Assembly (NCBI RefSeq): GCF_042432905.1
Contig: NZ_JBHLWI010000013.1
Coordinates: 20,466-84,465, forward strand
Reading direction: 5' to 3'
Length of the DNA stretch: 64,000 nt
Origin: Fontibacter flavus
Lineage (GTDB): Bacteria; Bacteroidota; Bacteroidia; Cytophagales; Cyclobacteriaceae
The position numbers and the translations under genes were made by a program. Position 1 is the first letter of the stretch, and each line of letters opens with the position of its first letter. The notes under the pieces are model-generated. The model was given only the letters and a program-made list of their open reading frames with translations, ran no database searches and had not been told where the DNA came from. Below are positions 42,001 to 50,486 of this stretch, one piece after another.

Positions 42001-43024
42001 CAGCTCAACATATTTCCTTTTTACTTTTGGTATTTTAAGCTTCATTTTGCTATTTGGAGCTAATTTGGCATTAGGTTCAGTCCATATTCCATTGGGAGAG
42101 GTGATGGGATGGTTTTTCGGTCAGGAGTTTTCCAAAAATTCATGGGAAACCATTGTTACAGAATACCGTCTACCTAAAGCTTATACTGCCATTCTTGCAG
42201 GCATCACTTTGTCCATTAGCGGGCTTCAAATGCAGACCTTCTTCAGAAATCCTTTGGCCGGTCCATTTGTGCTAGGAATCAGTGCAGGAGCTGGCCTTGG
42301 TGTGGCCATTATGATGATGGCAAGTTCGGCATTTGGATGGATGATCTATTCACAGGGTATTGGGCATTGGTCCACTATCGTGGCCGCCAGCTCAGGGGCA
42401 ATATTGGTGCTTTTAATGATGAGTCTGATGGCTTGGAGAGTAAAGGACAGCATGACACTCCTCATAGTCGGTTTAATGTTCGGATCTGCGGTTTCGGCCG
42501 TGATTTCTGTCCTGGCATATTTTGCAGAAGCTGACCAACTTAAACTCTTTACCATTTGGTCCATGGGTAGTCTTGGAGGAAGTCAATTCAACCAGCTTTG
42601 GGGATTTGGTTTTGCTGTTTTTCTGGGTTTAGTTCCCATTATTCTCATGTTGAAATCTTATAATGCGATGCTGCTTGGCGAAGCTTATGCAGAAAGTATG
42701 GGAGTTAATATCAAAAAGCTTCGCTGGGCAATGATCATCTCCACGGGGATTTTGGCAGGAAGTGCCACCGCTTTCTGTGGACCGATAGCCTTTATCGGTA
42801 TAGCGGTACCGCACATGGCAAGGTTGGTTTTCAAGACAGGTGATCACAGAGTACTTTTCCCTGCCACTGCCTTGATTGGTGCCAACGTATTATTGGTTTG
42901 TGATGCGATAAGTCAATTACCAGGAAGTGCTCAAACCCTCCCTATCAATGCAGTCACTTCTCTTGTAGGCGCCCCAATGGTCATATGGTTGATTTTAAGA
43001 AGAAACTTTTCAAAGGAATTCTAA
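41990..43024 (+). CDS. FecCD-family ABC permease (BtuC-like)
   Basis: 344 residues with about ten membrane segments; FFRNPLAGPFVLGISAGAGLGVA, LLGEAYAESMGVNIKKLRW (the coupling-helix region contacting the ATPase) and CGPIAFIGIAVPHMARL are hallmark segments of the family. The frame begins with TTG at 41990, overlapping the binding protein by 11 bases; MKNNSS as translated is the only start that keeps the first membrane helix. The stop codon shares one base with the ATPase start (TAATG), which indicates tight coupling. With the neighbours it forms a BtuFCD-like importer. Confidence 0.93.
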   Translation: MKNNSSTYFLFTFGILSFILLFGANLALGSVHIPLGEVMGWFFGQEFSKNSWETIVTEYRLPKAYTAILAGITLSISGLQMQTFFRNPLAGPFVLGISAGAGLGVAIMMMASSAFGWMIYSQGIGHWSTIVAASSGAILVLLMMSLMAWRVKDSMTLLIVGLMFGSAVSAVISVLAYFAEADQLKLFTIWSMGSLGGSQFNQLWGFGFAVFLGLVPIILMLKSYNAMLLGEAYAESMGVNIKKLRWAMIISTGILAGSATAFCGPIAFIGIAVPHMARLVFKTGDHRVLFPATALIGANVLLVCDAISQLPGSAQTLPINAVTSLVGAPMVIWLILRRNFSKEF

Positions 43025-44037
43025 TGCAAGCATCACAACCCATATTGGCAGCAAGCAACCTTAGTCTTGGTTATCAAAAATCGAAACAGACCAAGCCGAT
43101 AGCAGATCAGATCAGCTTTTCATTGGAGAAAGGAAAGCTTACCTGTCTTTTAGGTCCAAATGGGGTAGGAAAATCAACACTCATTAAAACAATTATGGGA
43201 CAAATCCCTGCAATTAGCGGGAGCATTTTTTTGAATGGAAAGCCGATTGAAAATTTCTCCCAAAAAGCCCTATCACAAAAAATCTCTGTAGTACTGACCG
43301 AAAAAATCACAACCGGAACTTTGAATGTAAGACAGATGGTCGAACTGGGCAGAATACCCCATACGGGATGGCTGGGAAGGTTATCGGGCAAGGATCAGCA
43401 AAAAGTCGAAAAGGCTATTCAGACTACCCATATTTCCTACATCGAAAAAAGTCCGCTGAGTGAACTTAGTGATGGACAACTTCAAAAAGCCATGATTGCA
43501 AGGGCTTTGGCACAAGATGGAGAGGTATTGATTTTGGATGAACCTACCGCCCACCTTGATCTGGTCAATAGATATGAAATCATGCGTCTCTTAAGAAAAA
43601 TTGCTCTGGAGGAAAACAAAGCTGTTTTAGTAGTGACCCATGATTTGGAGATTGCCATTCAGACAGCAGATCAGTTCTGGCTAATGCAATGTGGAAATCC
43701 TCTGGTTACAGGGAGTCCTGAAGACCTGATCATTCAGGAAAAACTGAATCTCTTATTACCTACTGACAAGTTGATTTTTGATAAAGTGTCCGGAAAAGTT
43801 CAGGAATTGGATGTTTTTGAATACCCTGTCTTTCACGGACCGCAAGAAATTGTAGACTGGTTCAAATTGGCCTTGCGTAAGAATAAATTGGATATCAGTA
43901 AAACAGGGCTAATCATATCACTTCAGTTAGCTCCTTTTAAAGGGACTTTACAAATTGAGGAGACTACAGAAAATTTTGAAAGCATTGAAGAGGGAATACT
44001 TCTTCTAAAAACACGATTTGGCAAAGGTTTTCAATAG
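43024..44037 (+). CDS. ABC transporter ATP-binding protein with C-terminal extension
   Basis: 337 residues, ATG at 43024 chosen because it shares a base with the permease stop. The nucleotide-binding domain (1-245) has Walker A GPNGVGKST, signature LSDGQ, Walker B VLILDEPTAHLD and switch His in VVTHDLE. About 85 residues beyond the normal end of FecE/BtuD proteins (from about 250; VQELDVFEYPVFHGPQEIVDW) form an extra alpha/beta domain of unknown role. It is the third gene of the binding protein/permease/ATPase set. A 120-bp spacer with no clear terminator follows. Confidence 0.9.
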   Translation: MQASQPILAASNLSLGYQKSKQTKPIADQISFSLEKGKLTCLLGPNGVGKSTLIKTIMGQIPAISGSIFLNGKPIENFSQKALSQKISVVLTEKITTGTLNVRQMVELGRIPHTGWLGRLSGKDQQKVEKAIQTTHISYIEKSPLSELSDGQLQKAMIARALAQDGEVLILDEPTAHLDLVNRYEIMRLLRKIALEENKAVLVVTHDLEIAIQTADQFWLMQCGNPLVTGSPEDLIIQEKLNLLLPTDKLIFDKVSGKVQELDVFEYPVFHGPQEIVDWFKLALRKNKLDISKTGLIISLQLAPFKGTLQIEETTENFESIEEGILLLKTRFGKGFQ

Positions 44038-44157
44038 ACTATTGACCCTGACTTTTAATTCCCACTTTAATTGATTAACTTTTAAATCTAATCAGTTGAT
44101 TTAGAGACAAAAACATTAATTTAAGTACCTTTTTTAAACATTAAGAAAGCTCTTTCA

Positions 44158-45723
44158 ATGAAAAGCTTCATCCTTATATGGAATATTGTTACTGATGGAA
44201 TTTCTAATCGTCTACTGCTCACCCTTTTTATATTTGCACTATTCCAATTAAAAACATACCCACAAGACGAGATCCCTCCTCTTTTAGAAAAACTCAAAGA
44301 AGGGAATATGGACACTACCCAAGTATGGGTATATCGTGATCTAGCTTATTATTATCTGGAAAAGAATCTTGACTCTTCACTTTACTACAGTGATTTGGGC
44401 ATTTCGCTTGCACATGAATTACATTTTACCCAAGGAGAAATATGGAACCTTTATCAAAAGGCTCTTGCTGAAGAATTTTTGGATAGATTTGACTCTTCTA
44501 TTTTTTCACTTCAAAAAGCATTGTCAATAGCCGGTGACCACGCCGACACACTCAGCATGGCAAAACTCACCAATGCTCTAGGAGTCACCCAGCATTATCA
44601 GGGGAACTTCAAAGAAGCTCTCGATTATTATCACAATGCCTTATCTCTCGCAGAAATCATCAACTATCATGAAGGAGCAGCCCAAAGCTTAAACAACCTT
44701 GGTATCATCTATCGGCAGAGAAGAAATTTCCGGAAAGCACTGGACATTTACCAACAATCAATGGAAATAAAAATTATGGAAAAAGATACCGTAGGCATCA
44801 TCAATACCCGGTATAATCTTGGTCTCTTACATTCTTATTTAAATGATTTTGAAAAAAGTCTTTTGGAATTTTCGCTTGCAGAAAAAATGGCAAGAACAAG
44901 AAAACAAAGTCATCATCTGGCAGAAATTAAGATTGGTCAGGGAATGGCTATGTACAACTTGGACAATCATGAAGAAGCCAAAAATTATTTTGAAGAAGGC
45001 TTGAAGCAACTGGGGGAAGATAAAATTTATGAAAAGATCGCGGCATTGACCTATTTGGGAATTCTAAAAGTCAGGTCTGGAGACCAGGATGACGGCATGA
45101 GGAATTTGACACTCGCCCATAGTATGGTTGAACAATCTGATAGAATAGAGCTAAAAAGACAGGTCATTAAAGAAATGGCCATTGCATATGAAATCCTCAA
45201 TCAGCCGGAAAAGTCCATTGCATTTTGGAAAGCTTACAATATCCTCAATGATAGCATCAACAATGAACAGCGACATTGGGCCTTTGAAGAAATGCAGGCA
45301 CGGTTTGATGCCATTGAAAAGGATAAAAAGATTCAGATGCAGGAAATGGCTTTAATCAAGGAAAAGCAACAACGAAAAAAGGTTGGCATCTTACTTTCTA
45401 GTACATTTTTCCTTACGCTATCTACCTTATTTTTTTTCGTTTATAAATGGAGAAAAAACCACCAAGACAAGGTCCTTTCCACGCCCAAAAACAGTGAAGC
45501 AGAGCTTATAGACTTTGAAAAAATAAATCTGAAAATATTGAGTCCACTGACTAACAGGGAACAGGAAATCATCCTTTTGGTCGAATTGGGAATGACCAAT
45601 CAAGAAATAGCGAAAGCGCTTTTTGTAAGCGAAAATACTATCAAGACACATTTAAAAAACATCTTTTCAAAAACCCAGGCCATTAACAGGACAGACCTTA
45701 TCCATAAGCTTAGAAGTTTTTAA
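44158..45723 (+). CDS. TPR-LuxR type membrane regulator
   Basis: 521 residues. An N-terminal hydrophobic stretch (about 18-34) acts as signal or anchor, followed by five or more tetratricopeptide repeats (about 60-350; e.g. ALGVTQHYQGNFKEALDYYH and NNLGIIYRQRRNFRKALDIY), a coiled coil (about 370-400), one membrane helix (about 404-422) and a C-terminal LuxR-type helix-turn-helix (LTNREQEIILLVELGMTNQEIAKALFVSENTIKTH, about 462-496, shown here in two overlapping parts only by position). This is the Bacteroidota form of a membrane-linked transcription regulator, with sensor repeats outside and DNA-binding domain inside. The target genes are unknown; a diheme cytochrome follows. Confidence 0.9.
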   Translation: MKSFILIWNIVTDGISNRLLLTLFIFALFQLKTYPQDEIPPLLEKLKEGNMDTTQVWVYRDLAYYYLEKNLDSSLYYSDLGISLAHELHFTQGEIWNLYQKALAEEFLDRFDSSIFSLQKALSIAGDHADTLSMAKLTNALGVTQHYQGNFKEALDYYHNALSLAEIINYHEGAAQSLNNLGIIYRQRRNFRKALDIYQQSMEIKIMEKDTVGIINTRYNLGLLHSYLNDFEKSLLEFSLAEKMARTRKQSHHLAEIKIGQGMAMYNLDNHEEAKNYFEEGLKQLGEDKIYEKIAALTYLGILKVRSGDQDDGMRNLTLAHSMVEQSDRIELKRQVIKEMAIAYEILNQPEKSIAFWKAYNILNDSINNEQRHWAFEEMQARFDAIEKDKKIQMQEMALIKEKQQRKKVGILLSSTFFLTLSTLFFFVYKWRKNHQDKVLSTPKNSEAELIDFEKINLKILSPLTNREQEIILLVELGMTNQEIAKALFVSENTIKTHLKNIFSKTQAINRTDLIHKLRSF

Positions 45724-45833
45724 TCCACATTGATCGATGAAAAATCTTCAATATCACCCAATTGGGTGATTCAAATTACTGCCAGTAACCTGAAATTTGT
45801 TCCAGTTTTAAACCATAACCACTCTTTAACACT

Positions 45834-46805
45834 ATGAAAAAGTTTTTAAAAATTACCGCTTATGCCGCGACCTTCCTTTTGATAGTAATCATTGGTGCTA
45901 CTGGATATATTTCCTTTGCTTTACCCAATGTAGGCCCTGCTCCTGAAGACCTGAAGGTGGAAATTACCCCAGAAAAAGTTGAACATGGGAAATATCTCGC
46001 CAATCATGTGATGCTCTGTGTAGATTGCCATTCAGTAAGGGATTTTAGCCTTTTTTCTGGTCCTCCTGTTCCTGGAACAGAATTGACTGGTGGAGAAAGA
46101 TTTGATCAGACCATGGGCTTTCCTGGTGTTTTTATTTCTCCCAATATCACACCTTTCGGTATTGGTGACTGGACAGATGGGGAAGTTTTCAGATTGATTA
46201 CTACCGGTGTAAAAAAAGACGGATCCCCCATCTTTCCAGTCATGCCTTACCATAGCTATGGCCTAATCGATCAAGAAGATATCGAAGCTGTCATTGCCTA
46301 CCTGAGAACATTAGAACCAGTTGAAACAGGCCATCCAAAATCCAAAGCAGACTTTCCCTTTAATCTGATTCTAAGGACAATGCCTGCAAAAGCGAAATTG
46401 ACCAAAAAACCAGATCCGTCTGACCAAGTGGCCTACGGAGGTTACCTGGTAAATGCCACAGCATGTGCAGATTGTCACACCAAATTTGAAAATGGCAGCT
46501 ATACAGGAGAACGTCTTGCTGGAGGGAGATCATTTGAAATGCCTTCAGGTACTTTAACAACTGCCAATCTCACTCCCCATCCAAGTGGATTAGGAAATTG
46601 GACAAAGGAAATGTTTGTACAGAAATTCAAAATGTATGATGAGCACTATAAACCAGAAACTGTAGGCCCAAATGACTTCCAAACCATTATGCCTTGGATT
46701 ATGTATGCCGGAATGAAGGAGACTGACCTGGAAGCCATTTTTGTCTATTTGCAATCATTACCGCCAGTTGAAAACTACGTTGAGAAATTCAAACCCAGAA
46801 GTTGA
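45834..46805 (+). CDS. Diheme cytochrome c, membrane-anchored
   Basis: 323 residues with an N-terminal membrane anchor (about 7-30) and two cytochrome c domains. Heme-attachment motifs are CVDCH (C62, C65, H66) and CADCH (C211, C214, H215); candidate axial Met residues lie in FPVMPYHSYG (M137) and TIMPWIMYAGM. The two domains resemble those of the cytochrome subunit of membrane dehydrogenases (GMC or gluconate type), which pass electrons to the quinol or oxidase chain. No dehydrogenase subunit lies beside it, so the electron donor is unknown. It lies 110 bp after the TPR-LuxR gene. Confidence 0.92.
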   Translation: MKKFLKITAYAATFLLIVIIGATGYISFALPNVGPAPEDLKVEITPEKVEHGKYLANHVMLCVDCHSVRDFSLFSGPPVPGTELTGGERFDQTMGFPGVFISPNITPFGIGDWTDGEVFRLITTGVKKDGSPIFPVMPYHSYGLIDQEDIEAVIAYLRTLEPVETGHPKSKADFPFNLILRTMPAKAKLTKKPDPSDQVAYGGYLVNATACADCHTKFENGSYTGERLAGGRSFEMPSGTLTTANLTPHPSGLGNWTKEMFVQKFKMYDEHYKPETVGPNDFQTIMPWIMYAGMKETDLEAIFVYLQSLPPVENYVEKFKPRS

Positions 46806-46893
46806 ATCAGGGAGATTATTTCACTACTGATTCTTGAGGAGAAGTAAGACTATAAAAAGACTTTTTCTTTTCACCTCGGTAACAGTTCTTTTT

Positions 46894-46929
46894 AGCCTTG
46901 AGGGAAATAGACCTATTTCCCTCAAGGCT
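46894..46929. repeat. 36-bp near-perfect palindrome
   Basis: Two 17-base arms, AGCCTTGAGGGAAATAG (46894-46910) and its exact reverse complement (46913-46929), separated by AC. A run of five T residues lies just before the left arm. It is about 90 bp after the cytochrome stop. Neither side is followed by a proper T tract in the transcript direction of the flanking genes, so a terminator is possible but not clear. Confidence 0.7.
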
Positions 46930-47044
46930 GAACAAACATCTCCTACAGTAACATTGAATAAAAAGTCAACCTGAGATTTTAACATTTTGGAAAAAGTACA
47001 GAAAGGATAATGGCAATAGTAGGCATCATGATGAACACAGTGAA

Positions 47045-47118
47045 AGTCTGTCCCGCAGCATTGCAGAGCATCTCATCTTTTTTGTGAGACCCTCTTCCTT
47101 CGTCAGAGTGACGTACAT
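47045..47118. repeat. REP-like imperfect hairpin element
   Basis: On the reverse strand the stretch begins GTCACTCTGACGAAGGAAG and ends TGCTGCGGGACAGAC, with a central stem GTCTCA/TGAGAT around CAAAAAAG. This has the look of the short imperfect palindromes (GTCATTCTGA...gaatctc...gaGATtc...) scattered between genes in many Bacteroidota genomes. Only one copy lies in the window, so the repeat nature is inferred. Confidence 0.45.
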
Positions 47119-47204
47119 TTCTGTAACTGGCAGAGTTAAAAATCGATTTGACAAGTAAAAGACGGGACCACCTCCCATTTTTCAAGTAATTAATCAACTT
47201 TTTT

Positions 47205-47265
47205 ATCTTGGTTCTTGTCTCTTGGTTCATTTTTTTGCTATCGATTCTCAACTCTCGCCTTTCGC
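47205..47265. repeat. Degenerate CTTG-type low-complexity tract
   Basis: The plus strand reads as a run of units resembling TCTTGGT/TCTTGTC (TCTTGGTTCTTGTCTCTTGG at 47216-47235 region) followed by TCTCAACTCTCG-type units. A related but weaker tract occurs at 48489-48525. Such degenerate heptads lie between genes in related genomes, in my recollection. No function is known. Confidence 0.4.
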
Positions 47266-47267
47266 TT

Positions 47268-47624
47268 CTAATAAAAGGCATCTTCAAATTGCTTAAAGTT
47301 GACATTCCCGTTTTTATCGCGGTAAACCGTCACAATATCAAAACGGATATCCTTTTGCCAGTCTTTCAGGTGGATAAAATGATCAACTGCTTTGACAATT
47401 AACTTACGCTTAGTTGAATCTACAAACTCCTCAGCAAAACCAAAACCAGTCCCACTCCGAAATTTTACCTCAACAAATACCAATAATCCTTTATAGGTAA
47501 AAATCAAATCTATCTCCGCATGCTTATACCTGAAATTTGCCTCTACAAATTGATACCCTCTGCCCACCAACCAGGTTTTAACAAGCTCTTCTGCTTCCTT
47601 TCCACTATCATTATGCGCTGCCAT
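47268..47624 (-). CDS. YraN/UPF0102 family nuclease-like protein
   Basis: 118-residue protein of the Holliday-junction-resolvase-like PD-(D/E)xK fold. The conserved pattern is present: GKEAEELVKTWL at the N-terminus, then HAEIDLIFTYKGLLVFVEVKFR with the E-x-D...E-V-K catalytic set (about residues 35-56). YraN proteins have no firmly known biochemical role. Length is normal. It is transcribed towards the repeat region; lipB is divergent. Confidence 0.92.
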   Translation of the reverse strand: MAAHNDSGKEAEELVKTWLVGRGYQFVEANFRYKHAEIDLIFTYKGLLVFVEVKFRSGTGFGFAEEFVDSTKRKLIVKAVDHFIHLKDWQKDIRFDIVTVYRDKNGNVNFKQFEDAFY

Positions 47625-47737
47625 GACAATAATTGTTTAATTTTGAAAAATAAAAGATTTAAAAGCCAAACGTCTTCCTCTGTCTAAAGAACCATTCAAT
47701 CAAAAAAGGCGTTTCTTCATCACATTAAGGAAAAACT

Positions 47738-48454
47738 GTGAATCAAGTTATCAATAAAAAAGTAAAATTTCTAGACCTAGGACCTAAAGATTATAAAGAA
47801 ACCTGGGACCTTCAGGAAGAAATTTTTGGAAGGATCGTAGAAATAAAGATTCAAAACAGAAATTTGGATCCAAAGGATCAGTTAGCCACGGAAAATTACC
47901 TCTTATTTGTAGAACATCCACATGTCTATACTTTGGGGAAAAGTGGGGAATTGTCTCACTTATTGCTTGATGAAGAAGGTTTGGCCAAGAAAAATGCCAC
48001 TTTTTACAAAATAAACCGTGGAGGTGATATCACTTACCATGGTCCAGGCCAATTGGTAGGATACCCGATTTTGGATCTTGAAAACTTCTTTACCGATATC
48101 CATAAATACCTAAGAATCTTGGAAGAGGCGATCATTTTATCACTTGCTGAATACGGAATTGAAGCGGGTAGAATTGAAGGATTAACTGGTGTTTGGTTGG
48201 ATCATATAGCACAAAAGAACCCACGTAAAATCTGCGCTATGGGTGTAAAATCCAGCCGTTGGGTAACCATGCATGGTTTTGCGTTCAACATCAACTCAAA
48301 TCTGGAATATTTCAACAATATAGTTCCCTGCGGAATATCAGACAAAGCGGTAACCTCAATGCACCTCGAACTTGGCAGACATGTAGATGAATCAGAAGTG
48401 AAAGAAAAGGTTAAAAGACACATTGCCGATTTGTTTGAAATGGAGTTGATTTAA
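47738..48454 (+). CDS. lipB: Lipoyl(octanoyl) transferase LipB
   Basis: Transfers octanoate from octanoyl-ACP to the E2 and H-protein lysines, first step of lipoic acid assembly. GTG start at 47738, chosen because NQVINKKVKFLDLG follows and no in-frame ATG lies close. Signature motifs: EHPHVYTLGKSG, NRGGDITYHGPGQLVGYPI (catalytic region), and VPCGISDKAVTSM with the acyl-thioester Cys; GVKSSRWVTMHGFAFNIN holds the catalytic Lys. Length 238 is typical. LipA is not in the window. Low-complexity DNA follows. Confidence 0.95.
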   Translation: MNQVINKKVKFLDLGPKDYKETWDLQEEIFGRIVEIKIQNRNLDPKDQLATENYLLFVEHPHVYTLGKSGELSHLLLDEEGLAKKNATFYKINRGGDITYHGPGQLVGYPILDLENFFTDIHKYLRILEEAIILSLAEYGIEAGRIEGLTGVWLDHIAQKNPRKICAMGVKSSRWVTMHGFAFNINSNLEYFNNIVPCGISDKAVTSMHLELGRHVDESEVKEKVKRHIADLFEMELI

Positions 48455-48488
48455 ATTTTGATGTGTTCAAAATAATTATTGTAATTGC

Positions 48489-48525
48489 TCTTATGTCTTG
48501 AGTCTTTTGTCATAAGTCTAGAATT
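48489..48525. repeat. Weak CTTG-type low-complexity tract
   Basis: Runs GCTCTTATGTCTTGAGTC and TTTTGTCATAAGTCT contain several CTTG/CTTA units like those at 47205-47265. It lies in the 77-bp spacer between lipB and the next gene. Could be chance in AT-rich DNA. Confidence 0.25.
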
Positions 48526-48531
48526 AAAAAC

Positions 48532-48933
48532 ATGAAAAAAGATATTGATTTCCAACCCGTAACGGGGGTTAAATTGGCCATTGCAAAAGAAGAGGTCAAT
48601 GGAATAGAAGAATGGGCTGTTTACATCATCAACTTGAATTTGATCGAACTCAATACAGTGATGATTACCTCAAAAGGATATGGAATAATAGATGGTGAGG
48701 AGAAGAAAACCTCGGTACTCCGTCATCTGGTCAAAGAATTAGGAGCTGAATCCATTGCTAAAGTCGAACCGATTGATCCAGCACTCTTTGCACTCAATAA
48801 TGAATATTGGGTCAGTTATTATATCCTAGATCAGATTTTTGATAAAAAATTCCTTTTCAAAGAGGGAAGTTTAGCGCCTAATAATATTCAATACATTCCT
48901 GAACTTGACCTGTTAGGTGTCTTGATAAACTAA
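48532..48933 (+). CDS. Conserved hypothetical protein, 133 residues
   Basis: Soluble protein without signal peptide or membrane segments. The N-terminal half (PVTGVKLAIAKEEVNGIEEWAVYIINLN) reads as an alternating beta sheet, with ITSKGYGIIDGEEKKTSVLRH in the middle and a C-terminal segment ELDLLGVLIN. I cannot name a family; similar short proteins occur in other Bacteroidota as far as I recall. It stands between lipB and an exonuclease gene without clear operon coupling. Codon use and base composition look like the neighbours, so it is probably a real gene. Confidence 0.7.
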   Translation: MKKDIDFQPVTGVKLAIAKEEVNGIEEWAVYIINLNLIELNTVMITSKGYGIIDGEEKKTSVLRHLVKELGAESIAKVEPIDPALFALNNEYWVSYYILDQIFDKKFLFKEGSLAPNNIQYIPELDLLGVLIN

Positions 48934-49072
48934 GGGCATTTATCCGGCTAATAAAAGCCTGATGGTTGGAATTCTTTGCTTAAGAGAATATCTTAACAAA
49001 GTAAAATAGACCGTTAACCTTTGATTAGGTCAATGTTCAATGAATCATTGATAAGTTAAGAACAAGTTACAT

Positions 49073-49804
49073 ATGTCAAATTTTTTCAGTGAATTACAGA
49101 ACATCCTTTTTTTGGATATTGAAACAGCCTCTGCAGAAGCTGACTTTGAGGACTTACCTGAGAGGCTAAAGTCAGAGTGGATCAAAAAGGAAAACCATAT
49201 AAAGCCTAAGGATGAATCCATTGAATCCGGATCATTGTTTTTTAACAGAGCAGGGATTTATGCTGAATTCGGAAAGGTAATTTGTGTTGGAGTGGGATAT
49301 TTCCACTTTTTTGCAGAAACTGGTAACCTGGAATTCAGAACCAAAACTTTCTGTGAAGAAACCGAGTACGATACCTTGGACGGCTTCGTTCAGCTCCTCA
49401 ATAAAAAACCATGGGTACTCTGTGCCCATAATGGCAAAGAGTTTGACTTCCCCTATTTAAGCCGAAGAATCTTAATTAACCGATTGCCACTTCCCGAACC
49501 TTTACAGATTGCAGGAAAAAAACCATGGGAAATCCGTCATTTGGACACCTTAGAATTATGGAAGTTTGGTGATTATAAACATTACACACGTCTGGAATTG
49601 TTAGCTGCCATTTTTGACATACCTACCTCAAAGGAGGATATTGATGGCTCGAGGGTTAATGAAACCTATTATGTTCAGAAGAACATCAAAAGCATCAGAG
49701 AGTACTGCTTAAGGGATGTTTGGGTGACTGCTCAGGTTTATTTAGCTTTTGAAGGGATTCCACCAGATATGGAAATTGAAATCAAAAACAAAGACCCTGA
49801 GTAA
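49073..49804 (+). CDS. 3'-5' exonuclease, DnaQ-like (DEDDy type)
   Basis: 243-residue RNase H-fold nuclease. Exo I is FLDIETA (D15, E17), Exo II lies in LCAHNGKEFDFPYLSRRI with Asp, and Exo III in REYCLRDVWVTAQVY (Tyr and Asp, the DEDDy form). It resembles the exonuclease domain of family B DNA polymerases and the stand-alone YcjD/PolB-like nucleases of Bacteroidota. No polymerase domain is attached. It may act in DNA repair or RNA turnover; the substrate is not shown. It is separated from the upstream hypothetical gene by 140 bp. Confidence 0.88.
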   Translation: MSNFFSELQNILFLDIETASAEADFEDLPERLKSEWIKKENHIKPKDESIESGSLFFNRAGIYAEFGKVICVGVGYFHFFAETGNLEFRTKTFCEETEYDTLDGFVQLLNKKPWVLCAHNGKEFDFPYLSRRILINRLPLPEPLQIAGKKPWEIRHLDTLELWKFGDYKHYTRLELLAAIFDIPTSKEDIDGSRVNETYYVQKNIKSIREYCLRDVWVTAQVYLAFEGIPPDMEIEIKNKDPE

Positions 49805-49951
49805 TGAAGCTGAAAACATTTTAACAATATTCACCTAAATGATTAATCAAATTAAAAAAGCATCGAAAAAAGTATATATTATCGGTTAAAATTCATAAGC
49901 TTTCAGTCGTAAATTTTAGGATTTATACTGTAAATTATAGGTAAAAAAAGG

Positions 49952-49959
49952 TATATTTG
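49952..49959 (+). promoter_or_regulatory. Candidate -7 box of the BON-LysM gene
   Basis: TATATTTG fits TAnnTTTG exactly; the ATG at 50006 follows 46 bases later. No clear -33 TTTG was found upstream. Confidence 0.35.
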
Positions 49960-50005
49960 GATATAAGGATTTTAAAATAAAATTATTCACTAAAATATTA
50001 ATTTT

Positions 50006-50467
50006 ATGGGACTTATATCATTTATCAAAGGAGCTGGTGCCAAAATATTCGGAGGAAAAGAAAAAGAAGCACCCAAAGAAGAAGTACCTGTTATCAGGGC
50101 CAATGCACTTCTTGATCATGTAAAAAATATTGGATTGCCTTTCAAAAGACTGAAGATTAGTGTAAAAGACAGTCATGTCACAGTGGAGGGTGAGGTTGAA
50201 AAGCAGGAACAAGCTGAAAAAATCGTATTGGCCATTGGCAATGTGGAGGGTGTGGATGAAGTAGACAATAAAATGGAAGTTGTTGAACCAACTCCGGAAG
50301 CCCAGTTCCACACAGTAGTCAGTGGGGACAACCTTTCCAAGATTTCGAAGAAATTTTACGGAGACCCTAATAAATACAATATCATTTTCGAAGCCAATAA
50401 GCCTATGCTCACGCATCCTGATAAAATTTATCCAGGTCAGGTTTTGCGGATCCCGCCTTTATCTTAA
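50006..50467 (+). CDS. BON-LysM peptidoglycan-binding protein (Kbp/YgaU-like)
   Basis: 153 residues with the two domains of the E. coli protein Kbp: a BON domain (about 30-92; RLKISVKDSHVTVEGEVEKQEQAEKI and GNVEGVDEVDNKM) and a LysM domain (about 100-152; FHTVVSGDNLSKISKKFYGD and YPGQVLRIPPLS). There is no signal peptide, as in Kbp, which is cytoplasmic and binds potassium. Whether this protein does so is unknown. A terminator follows within 20 bp, so it is a single-gene unit. Confidence 0.92.
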   Translation: MGLISFIKGAGAKIFGGKEKEAPKEEVPVIRANALLDHVKNIGLPFKRLKISVKDSHVTVEGEVEKQEQAEKIVLAIGNVEGVDEVDNKMEVVEPTPEAQFHTVVSGDNLSKISKKFYGDPNKYNIIFEANKPMLTHPDKIYPGQVLRIPPLS

Positions 50468-50486
50468 AAATTTATGAGAAATTGAA

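Larger units (their letters stand above)
46806..47267. other. Repeat-bearing spacer after the cytochrome gene
   Basis: A 462-bp spacer between a plus-strand and a minus-strand gene. It contains a 36-bp palindrome, a REP-like imperfect hairpin and a low-complexity stretch (each listed separately). A reverse-strand frame crosses the region but consists of the repeat sequences themselves and has no protein-like character. Confidence 0.5.

Noticed and set aside
46979..47305. Reverse-strand frame of 108 codons across the repeat region
   Set aside because: It translates the REP-like element and the CTTG tract, has no domain character, and overlaps the end of yraN.
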